Shown here piece after piece: positions 25,993 through 34,307 of a stretch of 64,000 nucleotides of DNA. This DNA is from Rhodoferax sp. U11-2br. GTDB lineage: Bacteria; Pseudomonadota; Gammaproteobacteria; Burkholderiales; Burkholderiaceae_C. Below the pieces are notes generated by a model. The model made no database searches. It had not been told where the DNA came from and saw only the letters and a program-made list of their open reading frames with translations. Position 1 is the stretch's first letter; every line of letters begins with the position of its first letter. The translations under genes were made by a program, and so were the position numbers. The stretch lies in NCBI RefSeq assembly GCF_018619435.1, contig NZ_JAHFZF010000019.1:22977-86976 (forward strand), read 5' to 3'.

Positions 25993-26736
25993 ATGAAACA
26001 TTTGGCCCTGATCGAAAAAACCCAATCCCTGATTGCCGCCGGTGACATCGTGGGCGCCGAGTCGGCTTTGGTTGAACTGGCCGATACCCAGGGAGATGGC
26101 GCGCTGATGGAGGTGCTGGCCGAGCTGCCTCCCAAAGACGTGTTGGCGGTGATCCGCGAGTACGACAACTCCAAGTCATCCATCATCAATCTGATGCTCA
26201 CGCCCGAGCAGTTTGCCCGCGCCGTGGTCATTGAAAAGCAGTACCGTGACCTGACCCGCGGCCATTTGCGCGGCATGATGAACTCGGTGATCTTCCGTGA
26301 TGGTGCCGACCCGCTGGCGTTTTTGACCGCGATTGGTGACCTGGAGGGTGGCAGCGAGGCACTGGCCGACTACTTTGAGGAAAAGTGGAGCCGTGTGGAG
26401 GCTTTCGCCCGTGCCGGTGTGTTTGACACCGTCGAGGATGACGGCGACATGGTTTCTGAAGACGACCTGCGCGCCAACGCGTGGGCGCGCCCGCGAGTGG
26501 ACCAAGACGAGGTGGCCGACCAGGACTGGATGCAACTGGCCTGGCTGCTGCGCCACGAGTTGCCCGACCTGTTCATTGAAATGCTGCTGGTGTTGCGCGC
26601 CAAAGCACGGGCTTTTGAGCTGGGGCTGGATGCCGAAGACCTGCCCGAGGACGACGGCAAGGTGGAGACCCGTGACACCGACCTGGGCAAAGCCACACCC
26701 GCAGCGCGCGAGTCAGACGAAGAATCCGCCATCTAG
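25993..26736 (+). CDS. Hypothetical acidic protein with MgtE-N-like helical repeats (J-domain operon)
   Basis: 247 residues, not firmly recognised. AAGGAG precedes the ATG. The N-terminal 60 residues are reminiscent of the superhelical repeats in MgtE N domains (ELADTQGDGALMEVLAELPPKDVLAVIRE), but no transporter part follows. The middle and C-terminus are acidic, ending DEESAI. It looks cytosolic. It is tightly packed between the His-rich protein and the larger hypothetical protein, as in a four-gene operon. Confidence 0.6.
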   Translation: MKHLALIEKTQSLIAAGDIVGAESALVELADTQGDGALMEVLAELPPKDVLAVIREYDNSKSSIINLMLTPEQFARAVVIEKQYRDLTRGHLRGMMNSVIFRDGADPLAFLTAIGDLEGGSEALADYFEEKWSRVEAFARAGVFDTVEDDGDMVSEDDLRANAWARPRVDQDEVADQDWMQLAWLLRHELPDLFIEMLLVLRAKARAFELGLDAEDLPEDDGKVETRDTDLGKATPAARESDEESAI

Positions 26737-26772
26737 CCTTGTGGGCCGGCCTTGGTGCCCGCCCAGCCAAAC

Positions 26773-28005
26773 ATGCCAATCACCACCCCATCTGCTGCTG
26801 ACGTTTCTTGTGCCGTCTCGTTGTTTGACGGGCGCCCTTTTTTCGAGAAGGCGCTGTTGTACGGTGTCCAGCATGGGCTGATCGATTCCGCCAAGCTCGA
26901 CGCCATCCGCGAGGACGCGCCCAAAGGCATGGTGCAGATTGCCCGCTACTTTGGCAGCGAGTTCCTGCGCCCCGAACTTGAAAAAGCGCGCGACCGCATC
27001 GTCAACCTGGTCAGCCTGCACCTGCAGTTGGCCAGCGAGGGTGACCTGCGTGTGGCGGCCACCTTGTTACGTGAACACTCGTTCCTGTCGCGCTCCAAAG
27101 CGGGCTCGGACCTGCTCAAGGCGATGATCGTCATGCCGCAAAACACCCACTTCGGCATGAACGAACGTGGCGGTTTTTCGGACCGGCATATCCCGCAACT
27201 GGCGCGCTGGTCTTTGGCAAGTTTTGCCGAGGTTCAAGTCGAACTGGCAGCGCGCCAGCGTGTGGCGCGGGTGGTGGACGCAGCCTTGTGGATGGCGGAC
27301 CAGTTGGGGCTCGCCGCTGATGAGTTGCAAGACTACGAGCCCGATGCCGAGGCAGTGATCCGTACCGCTCTGCTGGTGGCCGCCACGCGGCGCAAGGAGC
27401 TGCCTGATTGGCCGATGTTCGAGAAAATGATAGCAATGTTGCGCTGTAAGGAAAGGGCTGCAGTCACTTTATCCTTGGTATTGCCAAAAAACTTGCCTGC
27501 CGAGTACACCGAGGTAGTGGCCTCTGTGCGTGACAGTGTGGTGTCTGATTTACCCAAATTGCTCGATGCACGTTTTGGCGTGCGCAAGCTGTTTGACCAG
27601 ACCCCCGCATTCATGGGGCGCTACTTCTGGATTGAAGATGCCTTGAGTGAAGTCAGCCAGCATGACCGCGCGCGCTCAGCGGCCTGGGACAAGCTGACCC
27701 AGGGCCATGGTGACGACAGCACCCTGTTGACCCTGTGTGTGTGTGTGGCGGCTGGCAGTCCGCCCAAAACCTTGTTGACCGACAAGTCTGCCGCCACCCT
27801 GATCCGCAAGATGCGCAAAAGCGGCTTTTTCCCGGAGAAGGCGACCCAATTTGTGCAGGAACACGCGCCGGAGCAGCATCAGGACGACTACACCCGACTG
27901 TGGTCGGACTTTGTGGCCGAAGCGCAATCCACCCTGTTGAGTGACCACGACAGCAAGCTCAGTGATGCGCTGTCCTTGATGCGGCGTGAATGTAACCTGG
28001 CCTGA
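26773..28005 (+). CDS. Hypothetical DUF2336-like all-helical protein (J-domain operon)
   Basis: 410 residues, not recognised with certainty. The whole chain appears alpha-helical, with HEAT-like segments (AATLLREHSFLSRSKAGSDL; RARSAAWDKL), somewhat like DUF2336 proteins. There is no signal peptide or membrane segment. Codons for MIAMLRCKERAAVTLSL come from a copy of the genome's palindromic repeat (27427-27478), inserted in frame. Start ATG at 26773. It is the last gene of the J-domain operon and is convergent with the PilZ gene, 24 bp apart. Confidence 0.6.
   Translation: MPITTPSAADVSCAVSLFDGRPFFEKALLYGVQHGLIDSAKLDAIREDAPKGMVQIARYFGSEFLRPELEKARDRIVNLVSLHLQLASEGDLRVAATLLREHSFLSRSKAGSDLLKAMIVMPQNTHFGMNERGGFSDRHIPQLARWSLASFAEVQVELAARQRVARVVDAALWMADQLGLAADELQDYEPDAEAVIRTALLVAATRRKELPDWPMFEKMIAMLRCKERAAVTLSLVLPKNLPAEYTEVVASVRDSVVSDLPKLLDARFGVRKLFDQTPAFMGRYFWIEDALSEVSQHDRARSAAWDKLTQGHGDDSTLLTLCVCVAAGSPPKTLLTDKSAATLIRKMRKSGFFPEKATQFVQEHAPEQHQDDYTRLWSDFVAEAQSTLLSDHDSKLSDALSLMRRECNLA
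27427..27478. repeat. Degenerate palindromic repeat, copy 4, inside a coding sequence
   Basis: AATGATAGCAATGTTGCGC..AAGGAAAGGGCTGCAGTCACTTTATCC aligns with copy 1 (TAGCTAT..AAGGGCTGGAGGC..TTTAATC). It is translated in frame within the 410-residue hypothetical protein and differs in codon use from its surroundings. It has decayed more than the intergenic copies. Confidence 0.5.
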
Positions 28006-28029
28006 TCAGGGGCCGTTGTCTGGTCAGAC

Positions 28030-28413
28030 TCAGGCTTGTCGGCTTGAAAAAAGATGGGACAGTTCGCGGTCCATCAAGTCGGCGTCCCCGGTGTTGAGCT
28101 CCAGCAGGCGACGCAACAAGGTCAGGCTGGTCAGGTCAATGTGCTCACAGCGCATGCCAATGTGACAGCCTTTCAAATGGGCTACCGTGCCTGCCATCTC
28201 AATCGTCTCACCGTCGTTGGACAGCGGCAACAACAGGCGGCACGGCGCCTGAAGCTGAACGTCTTCAGGCACATCGGTTTGCACCAAGGCGCCTTTGAGT
28301 GCCAGGTCCAGCAAGCTGACCTCCAGCGTTTTGCCAGGCAGGTGCAGTGTCACGGCCGCACTGAAGGGGATGCGCGAAAACAAGCGGTGACTTTCGGCAG
28401 GGAAGGCTTTCAT
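28030..28413 (-). CDS. PilZ domain protein
   Basis: 127 residues forming a single beta-barrel of PilZ type: FSRIPFSAAVTLHLPGKTLEVSLLDLALKGALV near the start, with an Arg in the RxxxR-like position only partly conserved, then GTVAHLKGCHIGMRCEHID. PilZ domains commonly bind c-di-GMP; the N-terminal RLFSRIPF differs from the ideal RxxxR, so binding is uncertain. AAGGA precedes the ATG at 28413. It could respond to the GGDEF-EAL protein encoded about 3.4 kb away. Convergent with the J-domain operon. Confidence 0.85.
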   Translation of the reverse strand: MKAFPAESHRLFSRIPFSAAVTLHLPGKTLEVSLLDLALKGALVQTDVPEDVQLQAPCRLLLPLSNDGETIEMAGTVAHLKGCHIGMRCEHIDLTSLTLLRRLLELNTGDADLMDRELSHLFSSRQA

Positions 28414-28532
28414 GTGGTTTCCTTGAAGCATGGCAAGAGCCGGGTGTGTCGCACCGGGCAAATCATAAGGCAGGACCAAGTTGACAACTCTACAACGGAG
28501 TTGCCCGGCACCTCAAGCTACAATTCAGGCAT

Positions 28533-28622
28533 GGAAGCTTGGCCGAGCGGTTTAAGGCACCGGTCTTGAAAACCGGCGATGTTTTACGACATCCGTGAGT
28601 TCGAATCTCACAGCTTCCGCCA
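28533..28622 (+). tRNA. tRNA-Ser (anticodon TGA), CCA encoded
   Basis: Acceptor GGAAGCT (28533-28539) pairs with AGCTTCC (28612-28618), then G discriminator and genomic CCA. The D loop is GGCCGAGCGGTTTAAGGC; the anticodon arm is CCGGTCTTGAAAACCGG with anticodon TGA; a long variable arm (GATGTTTTACGACATC) is typical of serine; and the T arm is GTGAGTTCGAATCTCAC. A -10-like TACAAT lies at 28519-28524. A hairpin terminator follows at 28700-28731. Confidence 0.98.
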
Positions 28623-28632
28623 AATCATATGC

Positions 28633-28666
28633 CCAAGCTGTTGAATTGAACCAATTTTCAGCTTGG
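28633..28666. repeat. Nested inverted repeat behind tRNA-Ser
   Basis: Outer arms CCAAGCTG (28633-28640) and CAGCTTGG (28659-28666), perfect; inner arms AATTG and CAATT (28644-28648, 28652-28656). It forms a long hairpin in the tRNA trailer, with no T run after it. It may assist 3' processing or be a relic of an insertion. Confidence 0.5.
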
Positions 28667-28699
28667 CCGATTCTTAAGGACACATCAACCGTCCATCCC

Positions 28700-28731
28700 A
28701 GCCGATCACGCTTTGCCTGATCGGCTTTTTT
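28700..28731 (+). terminator. Rho-independent terminator after tRNA-Ser
   Basis: AGCCGATCA - 9 nt loop - TGATCGGCT followed by six T. It sits just at the end of the convergent - strand Rnf operon (stop codon at 28730-28732). Confidence 0.85.
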
Positions 28732-29590
28732 AATACAAGACCTGATTCCAGCGGCCGCTGTCAAGCAGGTGTTGGTACAGGGTGGGCCAGTCCCCGGTGT
28801 TGCCCACAATGCGTTCGAAGCTGTTCTCGACCTGGCCCAGCATGGCCTGTGGCCCGGCGATGAAGATGTGTGTTTGCGGGTCCTGCAGCATCTCTTTGAG
28901 CTCGCTGGGGTGCTGGTCCAAGGCGGCGCCCAAGGCCGGTGGTTCGTCGAAATGGGGGCACGGGCTGAGCGCCTGAAACGCCTTGAAGGTGGCCTGGTCA
29001 AAATAGTTGGCCAGGTCAGCGTTCTCGGTGTTCATGTACAGCATTTCCAGGCCACTGCGGGCGCCATAAAACAGCCGGACCTTGCCTTCCCAGCCCCCTC
29101 GGGCGTCGTAGATTCGGCTGACCAGCCCCCGAAATGGGGCGATGCCGGTGCCCATGCCCACCATCAGCAGCGGTGCGCGGCGATTGGCAGGAATGGAGAA
29201 CGGGTGCCCAACCGGGCCGGAAAATGTCATCACATTGCCCATCGGCAGGTCACACAGGTAGTTGGAGGCCACACCGTCATAACGCTCGCCGCTGAAGTCG
29301 TCGAGGTAGGTGCAACGCCGCACCAGCAAGGAAAACTCGGTGCACTGTGCGTCAGTGTGGTCAATATGGGCCAACGAGTACAGCCGTGTATGGTGGGGGT
29401 TGCCAAACTGGCCGGGTGCCATGACCCGGATGCATTGGCCCACCCGAGCATCAAACCCGGCGTCGTCCGTTTCAAAAATCATGTGTCGCACGTCTTCTGG
29501 CGAATCAGCGCGTGTGATGCGGCTGCTGCCGATCAACCTGGCTGAGTGTGTGGCGGTGTCGGTGGTGGTGTCATGGTTTGGGATCTGCAT
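28730..29590 (-). CDS. Ferredoxin/flavodoxin-NAD(P) reductase-like flavoprotein
   Basis: 286 residues. FAD-binding part with the RLYSLA motif, then an NAD(P)-binding part beginning LLMVGMGTGIAPFRGL and ending with the IFIAGPQAMLGQ and C-terminal Tyr typical of FNR-like reductases (a BoxA/FNR resemblance). It would transfer electrons between NAD(P)H and a ferredoxin or flavodoxin. Start ATG at 29590 with GGAG upstream. It is the last gene of the apbE-rnf-nifJ unit, so its partner is probably the ferredoxin pool fed by the 2-oxoacid oxidoreductase and Rnf. About 13 bp separate it from the small Cys-rich gene. Confidence 0.85.
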   Translation of the reverse strand: MQIPNHDTTTDTATHSARLIGSSRITRADSPEDVRHMIFETDDAGFDARVGQCIRVMAPGQFGNPHHTRLYSLAHIDHTDAQCTEFSLLVRRCTYLDDFSGERYDGVASNYLCDLPMGNVMTFSGPVGHPFSIPANRRAPLLMVGMGTGIAPFRGLVSRIYDARGGWEGKVRLFYGARSGLEMLYMNTENADLANYFDQATFKAFQALSPCPHFDEPPALGAALDQHPSELKEMLQDPQTHIFIAGPQAMLGQVENSFERIVGNTGDWPTLYQHLLDSGRWNQVLY

Positions 29591-29603
29591 GGGGCTCCAT
29601 TCA

Positions 29604-29831
29604 TCAAGGGTGTTTGCTTGGTCCAGAGATGGCGTCGGTAGGGTCGGCTGACCGGTTGGTGCAGGGCTGAGCGCAAGCGCCACAACCGCCGCCACAGCCC
29701 TCTCCCGCTTCTTGGTAGGGGCCGCATTCAGGGTGTTGTTGTGCAAACCGACGTGCCACAGCCTGTACCGTGATCCACGCCGCCAGCAACAACAGCAACG
29801 CAGCAACGCTGCTCAGAAAGTGTGTCAGCAT
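29604..29831 (-). CDS. Small Cys-rich membrane protein, NqrM-like
   Basis: 75 residues: one N-terminal membrane helix (VAALLLLLAAWITVQAVA) and a Cys cluster at 36, 46, 50, 53 and 57 (ECG..CGGGCGACAQPC). The plan of one helix followed by clustered Cys resembles NqrM, the assembly factor of the related Na+-NQR complex, which helps metal centre insertion. Sequence identity looks low, so this is a resemblance only. It lies 2 bp after rnfA and just before the reductase gene, inside the Rnf operon. I propose a maturation factor for the RnfA/RnfE iron centre. Confidence 0.6.
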   Translation of the reverse strand: MLTHFLSSVAALLLLLAAWITVQAVARRFAQQHPECGPYQEAGEGCGGGCGACAQPCTNRSADPTDAISGPSKHP

Positions 29832-29833
29832 GG

Positions 29834-30415
29834 TTAGCCCCCGAGGCCGGCAAAACCCATGAACGACAGTGACAGAATGCCCGCCATCATCAACACCACG
29901 GCCGCACCCTGGGCGATGTCGGGCACTTCAACCAGTTGGACCCGTTCTCGCAAGCCTGCCATCAAGACCAAAGCCAGGGTGAAACCGGCGCCACCTCCTA
30001 TGGCAAAAGCCATCGACTGCAACAGGGTGTAGTCACGCGCAGTCTGGATCAGCGCCACGCCCAGCACCGCACAATTGGTGGTGATCAGCGGCAGGTAGAT
30101 GCCCAGCGCCCGAAACAACACCGGGCTGTGTTTCTTGAGCACCATCTCCACCAGTTGCACGGCCGAGGCAATGACAACGATATAGGCGATCAGGCGCAAA
30201 AACTCCAGGTGCATCACACCCAGCAACCAGTTCAGTCCGTAGGCGCACAAGGCTGCAACCGCCATCACGAAGGTGGTGGCCACCCCCATCGGGAAAGCCG
30301 TGTCCAACTTGCCGGAAACACCCAAAAAGGGACACAGACCGAGGAACATCGCCAGCACGAAGTTGTTGGCGAGCAAGGCACCTATGAAAATCTGGAAGCT
30401 TGATTCGTGTGCCAT
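29834..30415 (-). CDS. rnfA: Rnf electron transport complex subunit A
   Basis: 193 residues with six hydrophobic segments; ATG at 30415. Motifs LLANNFVLAMFLGLCPFLGVS near the N-terminus and LITTNCAVLGVAL in the middle are the RnfA/NqrE hallmarks; the Cys in these two motifs bind the shared iron centre with RnfE. It belongs to the membrane part of the ion-translocating ferredoxin:NAD+ oxidoreductase. It is separated from rnfE by 2 bp. The larger open frame that continues upstream belongs to another reading and is not part of the protein. Confidence 0.93.
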   Translation of the reverse strand: MAHESSFQIFIGALLANNFVLAMFLGLCPFLGVSGKLDTAFPMGVATTFVMAVAALCAYGLNWLLGVMHLEFLRLIAYIVVIASAVQLVEMVLKKHSPVLFRALGIYLPLITTNCAVLGVALIQTARDYTLLQSMAFAIGGGAGFTLALVLMAGLRERVQLVEVPDIAQGAAVVLMMAGILSLSFMGFAGLGG

Positions 30416-30417
30416 CG

Positions 30418-31077
30418 TCAGGCCCCTTGTGTGCTTGTGCTCGGCTTGGCCGAGACCTTTGGCTGGCGCTTTTTCCACCATGCAAACACCAGCAGCCACC
30501 CACCCAGTACAAAAAAGCCGCCCGGCGGCAAGACCATCACCACCCAAGGCTGAAAGCTGGCGCCGAACAGCGACACACCAAACAAGGCGCCGGCACCCAA
30601 GATCTCTCGCACAGTGCCCAGCGCCAACAAGCCGACCGTGAACCCTGCACCCATGCCCAGGGCGTTGAGCATCGCGGTGGTAGGTGGGTTTTTGGAGGCG
30701 TGCGCCTCGGCACGGCCCAGAATGATGCAATTGACCACAATCAGCTGGATGAAAGCGCCCAGCGCATCGTAGAGGGTGAGACTGACGGCCTGGATGCCAT
30801 AGTCGACCGCCGTCACAAAGGTGGCGATGATCACGATGTACGTGGCGATCCGGACTTCTTTGGGCACGATGTGGCGCAGCATGGAGACCAGACCACAAGA
30901 CGCGACCAGTACCAGCGTGGTGGCCAAGCCCATCGACAGTGCATTCATGGCAGATACCGTGACCGCCAGCGTGGGACACATGCCGAGCATCATGACAAAA
31001 ACCGGGTTCTGCCGCCAGAGACCTTCGAGCAGGTTGTCCCATGAGGAGACCGTGTTGGGTGCGATGGGTGCGTTCAT
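30418..31077 (-). CDS. rnfE: Rnf electron transport complex subunit E
   Basis: 219 residues, six hydrophobic segments, ATG at 31077. It contains LGMCPTLAVT and the VNCIILGRAEA motif of the RnfE/NqrD family; these Cys residues mirror those of RnfA. A hydrophilic C-terminal tail (KKRQPKVSAKPSTSTQGA) is cytoplasmic. The start overlaps the rnfG stop by 4 bp, so translation is coupled. Together RnfA and RnfE form the antiparallel core that holds the membrane iron centre. Confidence 0.93.
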   Translation of the reverse strand: MNAPIAPNTVSSWDNLLEGLWRQNPVFVMMLGMCPTLAVTVSAMNALSMGLATTLVLVASCGLVSMLRHIVPKEVRIATYIVIIATFVTAVDYGIQAVSLTLYDALGAFIQLIVVNCIILGRAEAHASKNPPTTAMLNALGMGAGFTVGLLALGTVREILGAGALFGVSLFGASFQPWVVMVLPPGGFFVLGGWLLVFAWWKKRQPKVSAKPSTSTQGA

Positions 31078-31775
31078 GGTGCCTTCTGAATCTGGTCGAT
31101 TTTGGGAACAAGGCGCGGCAACAGCGCCTGCGCTGCTTCGTTGATGGCGCGGCCAACAGCACGGGAGGTGATGGTTGCTCCAGAGATGGCGTCCACCTGC
31201 CACGCTTGTGTTTTGGTGCCGTGTTTGACGGTTTTGACCTCGTTGGCTAGGCCATTGAGTTCGGCATTCAGCCGCGTGTCGAGGGCCTTGAAGTTGGCTA
31301 GAAAGCGGGTGTCGGTGAGGATCTTGTCACCAATGCCGGGTGTCTCGCGCATGCTGATCACACCGATGCCAACCACACAGGCACAGGGTGGCGAGTACCC
31401 GAAGAGGATGCGCACCGTGTCGGCATAACCTTTGGCCGAGCCTTCGGCGGCGATGCCCATCAGGCGCCCGGTGGTGTCATAGGCCGCATGAAAACGCAAA
31501 GCGCCGACTGGTGTGTCATCGCTGTTGGCGGGCTCAATGGCGCCGTTGGACAGGGCCAGGTAAGAGAGGGTCTGATGTGCGCCAGGCAATACCTTGGTGA
31601 TGGCGCGCTCCAGCGCGACCCGACGGTTGCCACGCACCGCAGACAGGCTGCCTTCGTAGGCGCTCACGATGATCAGGCCGCAAATGGCGGCGACCAGCCC
31701 CAGGGTGAGCACCATGGCACGGGTGGGGGTTTGCGCCACTGACGGGGGGATGGCCGGTGTGTGCGGTGTGTTCAT
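31074..31775 (-). CDS. rnfG: Rnf electron transport complex subunit G (covalent FMN)
   Basis: 233 residues with one N-terminal membrane helix (VLTLGLVAAICGLIIVSAY) and a periplasmic FMN-binding domain. SGATIT (198-203) is the covalent flavinylation motif, with FMN expected on Thr203. The ApbE gene that performs this modification starts the operon (40254-41255). There is an unusual PPCACVVG pair of Cys at 131 and 133 in the domain. Both ends overlap neighbours: ATGA with rnfD upstream and rnfE downstream. Confidence 0.92.
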   Translation of the reverse strand: MNTPHTPAIPPSVAQTPTRAMVLTLGLVAAICGLIIVSAYEGSLSAVRGNRRVALERAITKVLPGAHQTLSYLALSNGAIEPANSDDTPVGALRFHAAYDTTGRLMGIAAEGSAKGYADTVRILFGYSPPCACVVGIGVISMRETPGIGDKILTDTRFLANFKALDTRLNAELNGLANEVKTVKHGTKTQAWQVDAISGATITSRAVGRAINEAAQALLPRLVPKIDQIQKAP

Positions 31776-32917
31776 GGCTTGGGTTTGTTTTTCAACAAGC
31801 GCTTTTTGGGTGTGACGGCATTGGCTTCCTCACGCGAGATGTACTCCGGGTGCAAGGGGTAGCTGGCACCGCGTTTGGGTTGCAGCAAACCGGATTTGCC
31901 AAACGGCGTCGGTTGGGTGATGCGCTCAATCAGCGGCGTGGCGGCATTGCTGATGAGGATGGCGTACATCACCCCTTCGGGCAAACCGCTGTAGTAGCGA
32001 ATCACCACGGTCAACACACCAATCAAGGCACCATAAACCCACATGCCGCGCGGTGTGACCGGTGATGTCGCCATGTCGGTGGCCATGTAAATCGCCCCCA
32101 ACATCAGACCACCGGAAAACATCATGAAAAACGGGTTGGGGTAACGCACCGGGTCCAGGCCATACAGCATCCAGGCGGTGAGGCCTGCGCTGCCCAGAAT
32201 CGCAACCGGGATGCGCCAGTCCATAAACCGTCGCAGAGCCAGATAGGCACCACAGGCCAGGATCAGCAGGGGCGATGGCCCCACGGCCATATGGCCAGCC
32301 AAGGACGAGAGCAGATCCTGCGGCAGCACCATCAGGCCGTCGAACTTCCATTTGGCCAGGGGGGTGGCTCCGCTGAGTCCGTCGATCTGCATGTTGTGCA
32401 ACCAGGCCGTGGTATCCGATGGTTGCATCATGGGCCAGGCCAGCGTGCTTGGGATGGCGTTGATGAAACGACCGGGCAGGAACGACGGCGTGTAACTGGC
32501 AATGGCCACGGGAAAGGCCGCCTGGACAAAGGCCCGTCCCACCAGCGCCGGGTTGAACACATTGAAGCCGATGCCGCCAAACATGGCCTTGCCCAGCGCG
32601 ATGGCCACCACACCCGCCACACAACCCATCCATAGCGGGAAACCCGGCGGAAGGGTTAACGCCAGCAGCAAGCCTGTGATGACAGCAGACCAGTCAGACA
32701 ATGAACCCGACTGGGTGCCGGTCTTGACAAACAAGCGCTCGGTGAACAGGCAGGCCGCTGTCACACACAACAGGGAAGCCAGTGCCGAGACACCGTATTG
32801 GTAGACAAAAAAGGCACACACGGGCAGCAAGGAGCCGACCACGTTGCGCATGATCTGCTCCACGGTGCGTGGTGCCTTGATGTGCGGGGCACTGCGGATT
32901 TCGATAGCGGTACTCAT
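31772..32917 (-). CDS. rnfD: Rnf electron transport complex subunit D (covalent FMN)
   Basis: 381 residues, about ten hydrophobic segments. SGATPL (182-187) is the flavinylation motif, with FMN on Thr185, in a periplasmic loop. FNPALVGRAF and SGGLMLGAIYMATD are also family-typical. With RnfG it carries electrons across the membrane and is thought to form part of the ion path. Overlaps rnfC at its start and rnfG at its stop by 4 bp each. Confidence 0.93.
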   Translation of the reverse strand: MSTAIEIRSAPHIKAPRTVEQIMRNVVGSLLPVCAFFVYQYGVSALASLLCVTAACLFTERLFVKTGTQSGSLSDWSAVITGLLLALTLPPGFPLWMGCVAGVVAIALGKAMFGGIGFNVFNPALVGRAFVQAAFPVAIASYTPSFLPGRFINAIPSTLAWPMMQPSDTTAWLHNMQIDGLSGATPLAKWKFDGLMVLPQDLLSSLAGHMAVGPSPLLILACGAYLALRRFMDWRIPVAILGSAGLTAWMLYGLDPVRYPNPFFMMFSGGLMLGAIYMATDMATSPVTPRGMWVYGALIGVLTVVIRYYSGLPEGVMYAILISNAATPLIERITQPTPFGKSGLLQPKRGASYPLHPEYISREEANAVTPKKRLLKNKPKP

Positions 32918-34287
32918 AAGGCGCTCGCCTTTTCACGCAGCACCTGTTTGGCGATGCGAAATTGCTGAACCAGCGGGATGTTGGACGGGCACACATAGGT
33001 GCAGCAGCCGCACTCAAAACAGTCGCCCAGGTGGTAACGCTGCCCCATCAATTCGTACTCACGTTTGGCGGCCAGCATGCCCAAGGCCGAGGGGTTGAGC
33101 CCCATCGGGCACGATTCAACACACTCGCCGCATTTGATGCAGGGAAAGGTGCGGCGGCCATCGCGGTCGGCCATGTCCTCCGGATGAAAAACCAGGATGC
33201 CTGACACCCCCTTGGTGATGGGGGTGTCGAGTGAGGCCACGGCCTGCCCCATCATGGGGCCACCCAGCACCAGCTGGCAGGCGCTGGGCGCATGGCTGGA
33301 CTGTTGTGCTGACGCCCCCGCCCATTCAAGAACAAAGGAGATGGGTGTGCCAAGTGGCACCCGGTAGTCCCCTGGTCGGCTGACGCCTGGCCCGGCGATG
33401 GTCACCACACGTTCGGTCAGCCCCTGACCGGCAGGCAGCAGTTGTCCCAGAGCCGCCAGGGTGCCGACATTGTTCATCACCATGCCCAGGGAAACCGGCA
33501 GCGCGCCAGAGGGAATCTCGACACCAAACAGTGCCATGAGCAACATCTTCTCTGAGCCTTGCGGGTACTTGGTCGGCACCGCTTCCACAAAAATGCTGTC
33601 AATGTGGGCAGCGTCGATCACCGACTGGATGGCCGCAACCGCATCCGGTTTGTTGTCCTCAACCCCAACGATGCCGCGCACCGCGCCCGTCGCGCGCATG
33701 GCCAGCTGCATCCCCAGGATCAGTTCCTTGGTGTTTTCCAGCATCACGCGGTGGTCACAGGTCAGGTACGGTTCACATTCACAGCCGTTGACCACCAGCG
33801 TGTGGACTTTGGCCTGTTTGGGCACCATCAGCTTGGCGTGGGTCGGGAAGGCAGCACCGCCCAGGCCCACCAAGCCGCTGTCCCAGACGGCTTGCAGAAT
33901 TTCCGGACCATCCATGACGCTGGTGTCACGCGGCATGCCCCACAGATCCTCCTGCGTGGCTCCGGCATAAGAGCGGATGACAATCGACTCGGTCCAAGGT
34001 CCGCGTGCGCTGGGTCGCAGTTCAATGGCTTCCACCACACCGGTTGCCGGCGCGTGGTGTGGCACCGACAACCAGTCCTCACCTTTGGCAATCGGCTGAC
34101 CGCGCACCACCTCTTGCCCCACCTGAACAATGGGACGAGGCGCTTTGCCAATGTGCTGCGACAGCGGGACCACCAGCTCGGGAGCAAAGGGCAGGCGGCG
34201 GATCGGCGTGTGGGCCGTGTGTTTGTTTTGCGGTGGATGGATGCCGCGCGCAAACGTCTCGCCACGCAGGAAGTTGAGGAACTTCAT
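32914..34287 (-). CDS. rnfC: Rnf electron transport complex subunit C
   Basis: 457 residues, ATG at 34287. Cytoplasmic subunit with an N-terminal barrel-like domain, a Rossmann-type FMN/NADH region (GLVGLGGAAFPTHAKL; VVNGCECEPYLTCD) and two ferredoxin-type 4Fe-4S motifs, CIKCGECVESCP and CFECGCCTYVCP. It is the NAD(H) reaction site of Rnf. It is a compact form without the long Ala/Lys-rich C-terminal tail of many gammaproteobacterial RnfC proteins. It begins 20 bp after the nifJ stop. Confidence 0.93.
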   Translation of the reverse strand: MKFLNFLRGETFARGIHPPQNKHTAHTPIRRLPFAPELVVPLSQHIGKAPRPIVQVGQEVVRGQPIAKGEDWLSVPHHAPATGVVEAIELRPSARGPWTESIVIRSYAGATQEDLWGMPRDTSVMDGPEILQAVWDSGLVGLGGAAFPTHAKLMVPKQAKVHTLVVNGCECEPYLTCDHRVMLENTKELILGMQLAMRATGAVRGIVGVEDNKPDAVAAIQSVIDAAHIDSIFVEAVPTKYPQGSEKMLLMALFGVEIPSGALPVSLGMVMNNVGTLAALGQLLPAGQGLTERVVTIAGPGVSRPGDYRVPLGTPISFVLEWAGASAQQSSHAPSACQLVLGGPMMGQAVASLDTPITKGVSGILVFHPEDMADRDGRRTFPCIKCGECVESCPMGLNPSALGMLAAKREYELMGQRYHLGDCFECGCCTYVCPSNIPLVQQFRIAKQVLREKASAL

Positions 34288-34307
34288 AACTTGGGTGGGT
34301 CGGTCTG

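Noticed and set aside
29834..31162. rnfA read as a 442-residue protein
   Set aside because: The first part is rnfE sequence in the wrong frame; RnfA starts at 30415 with its normal length.
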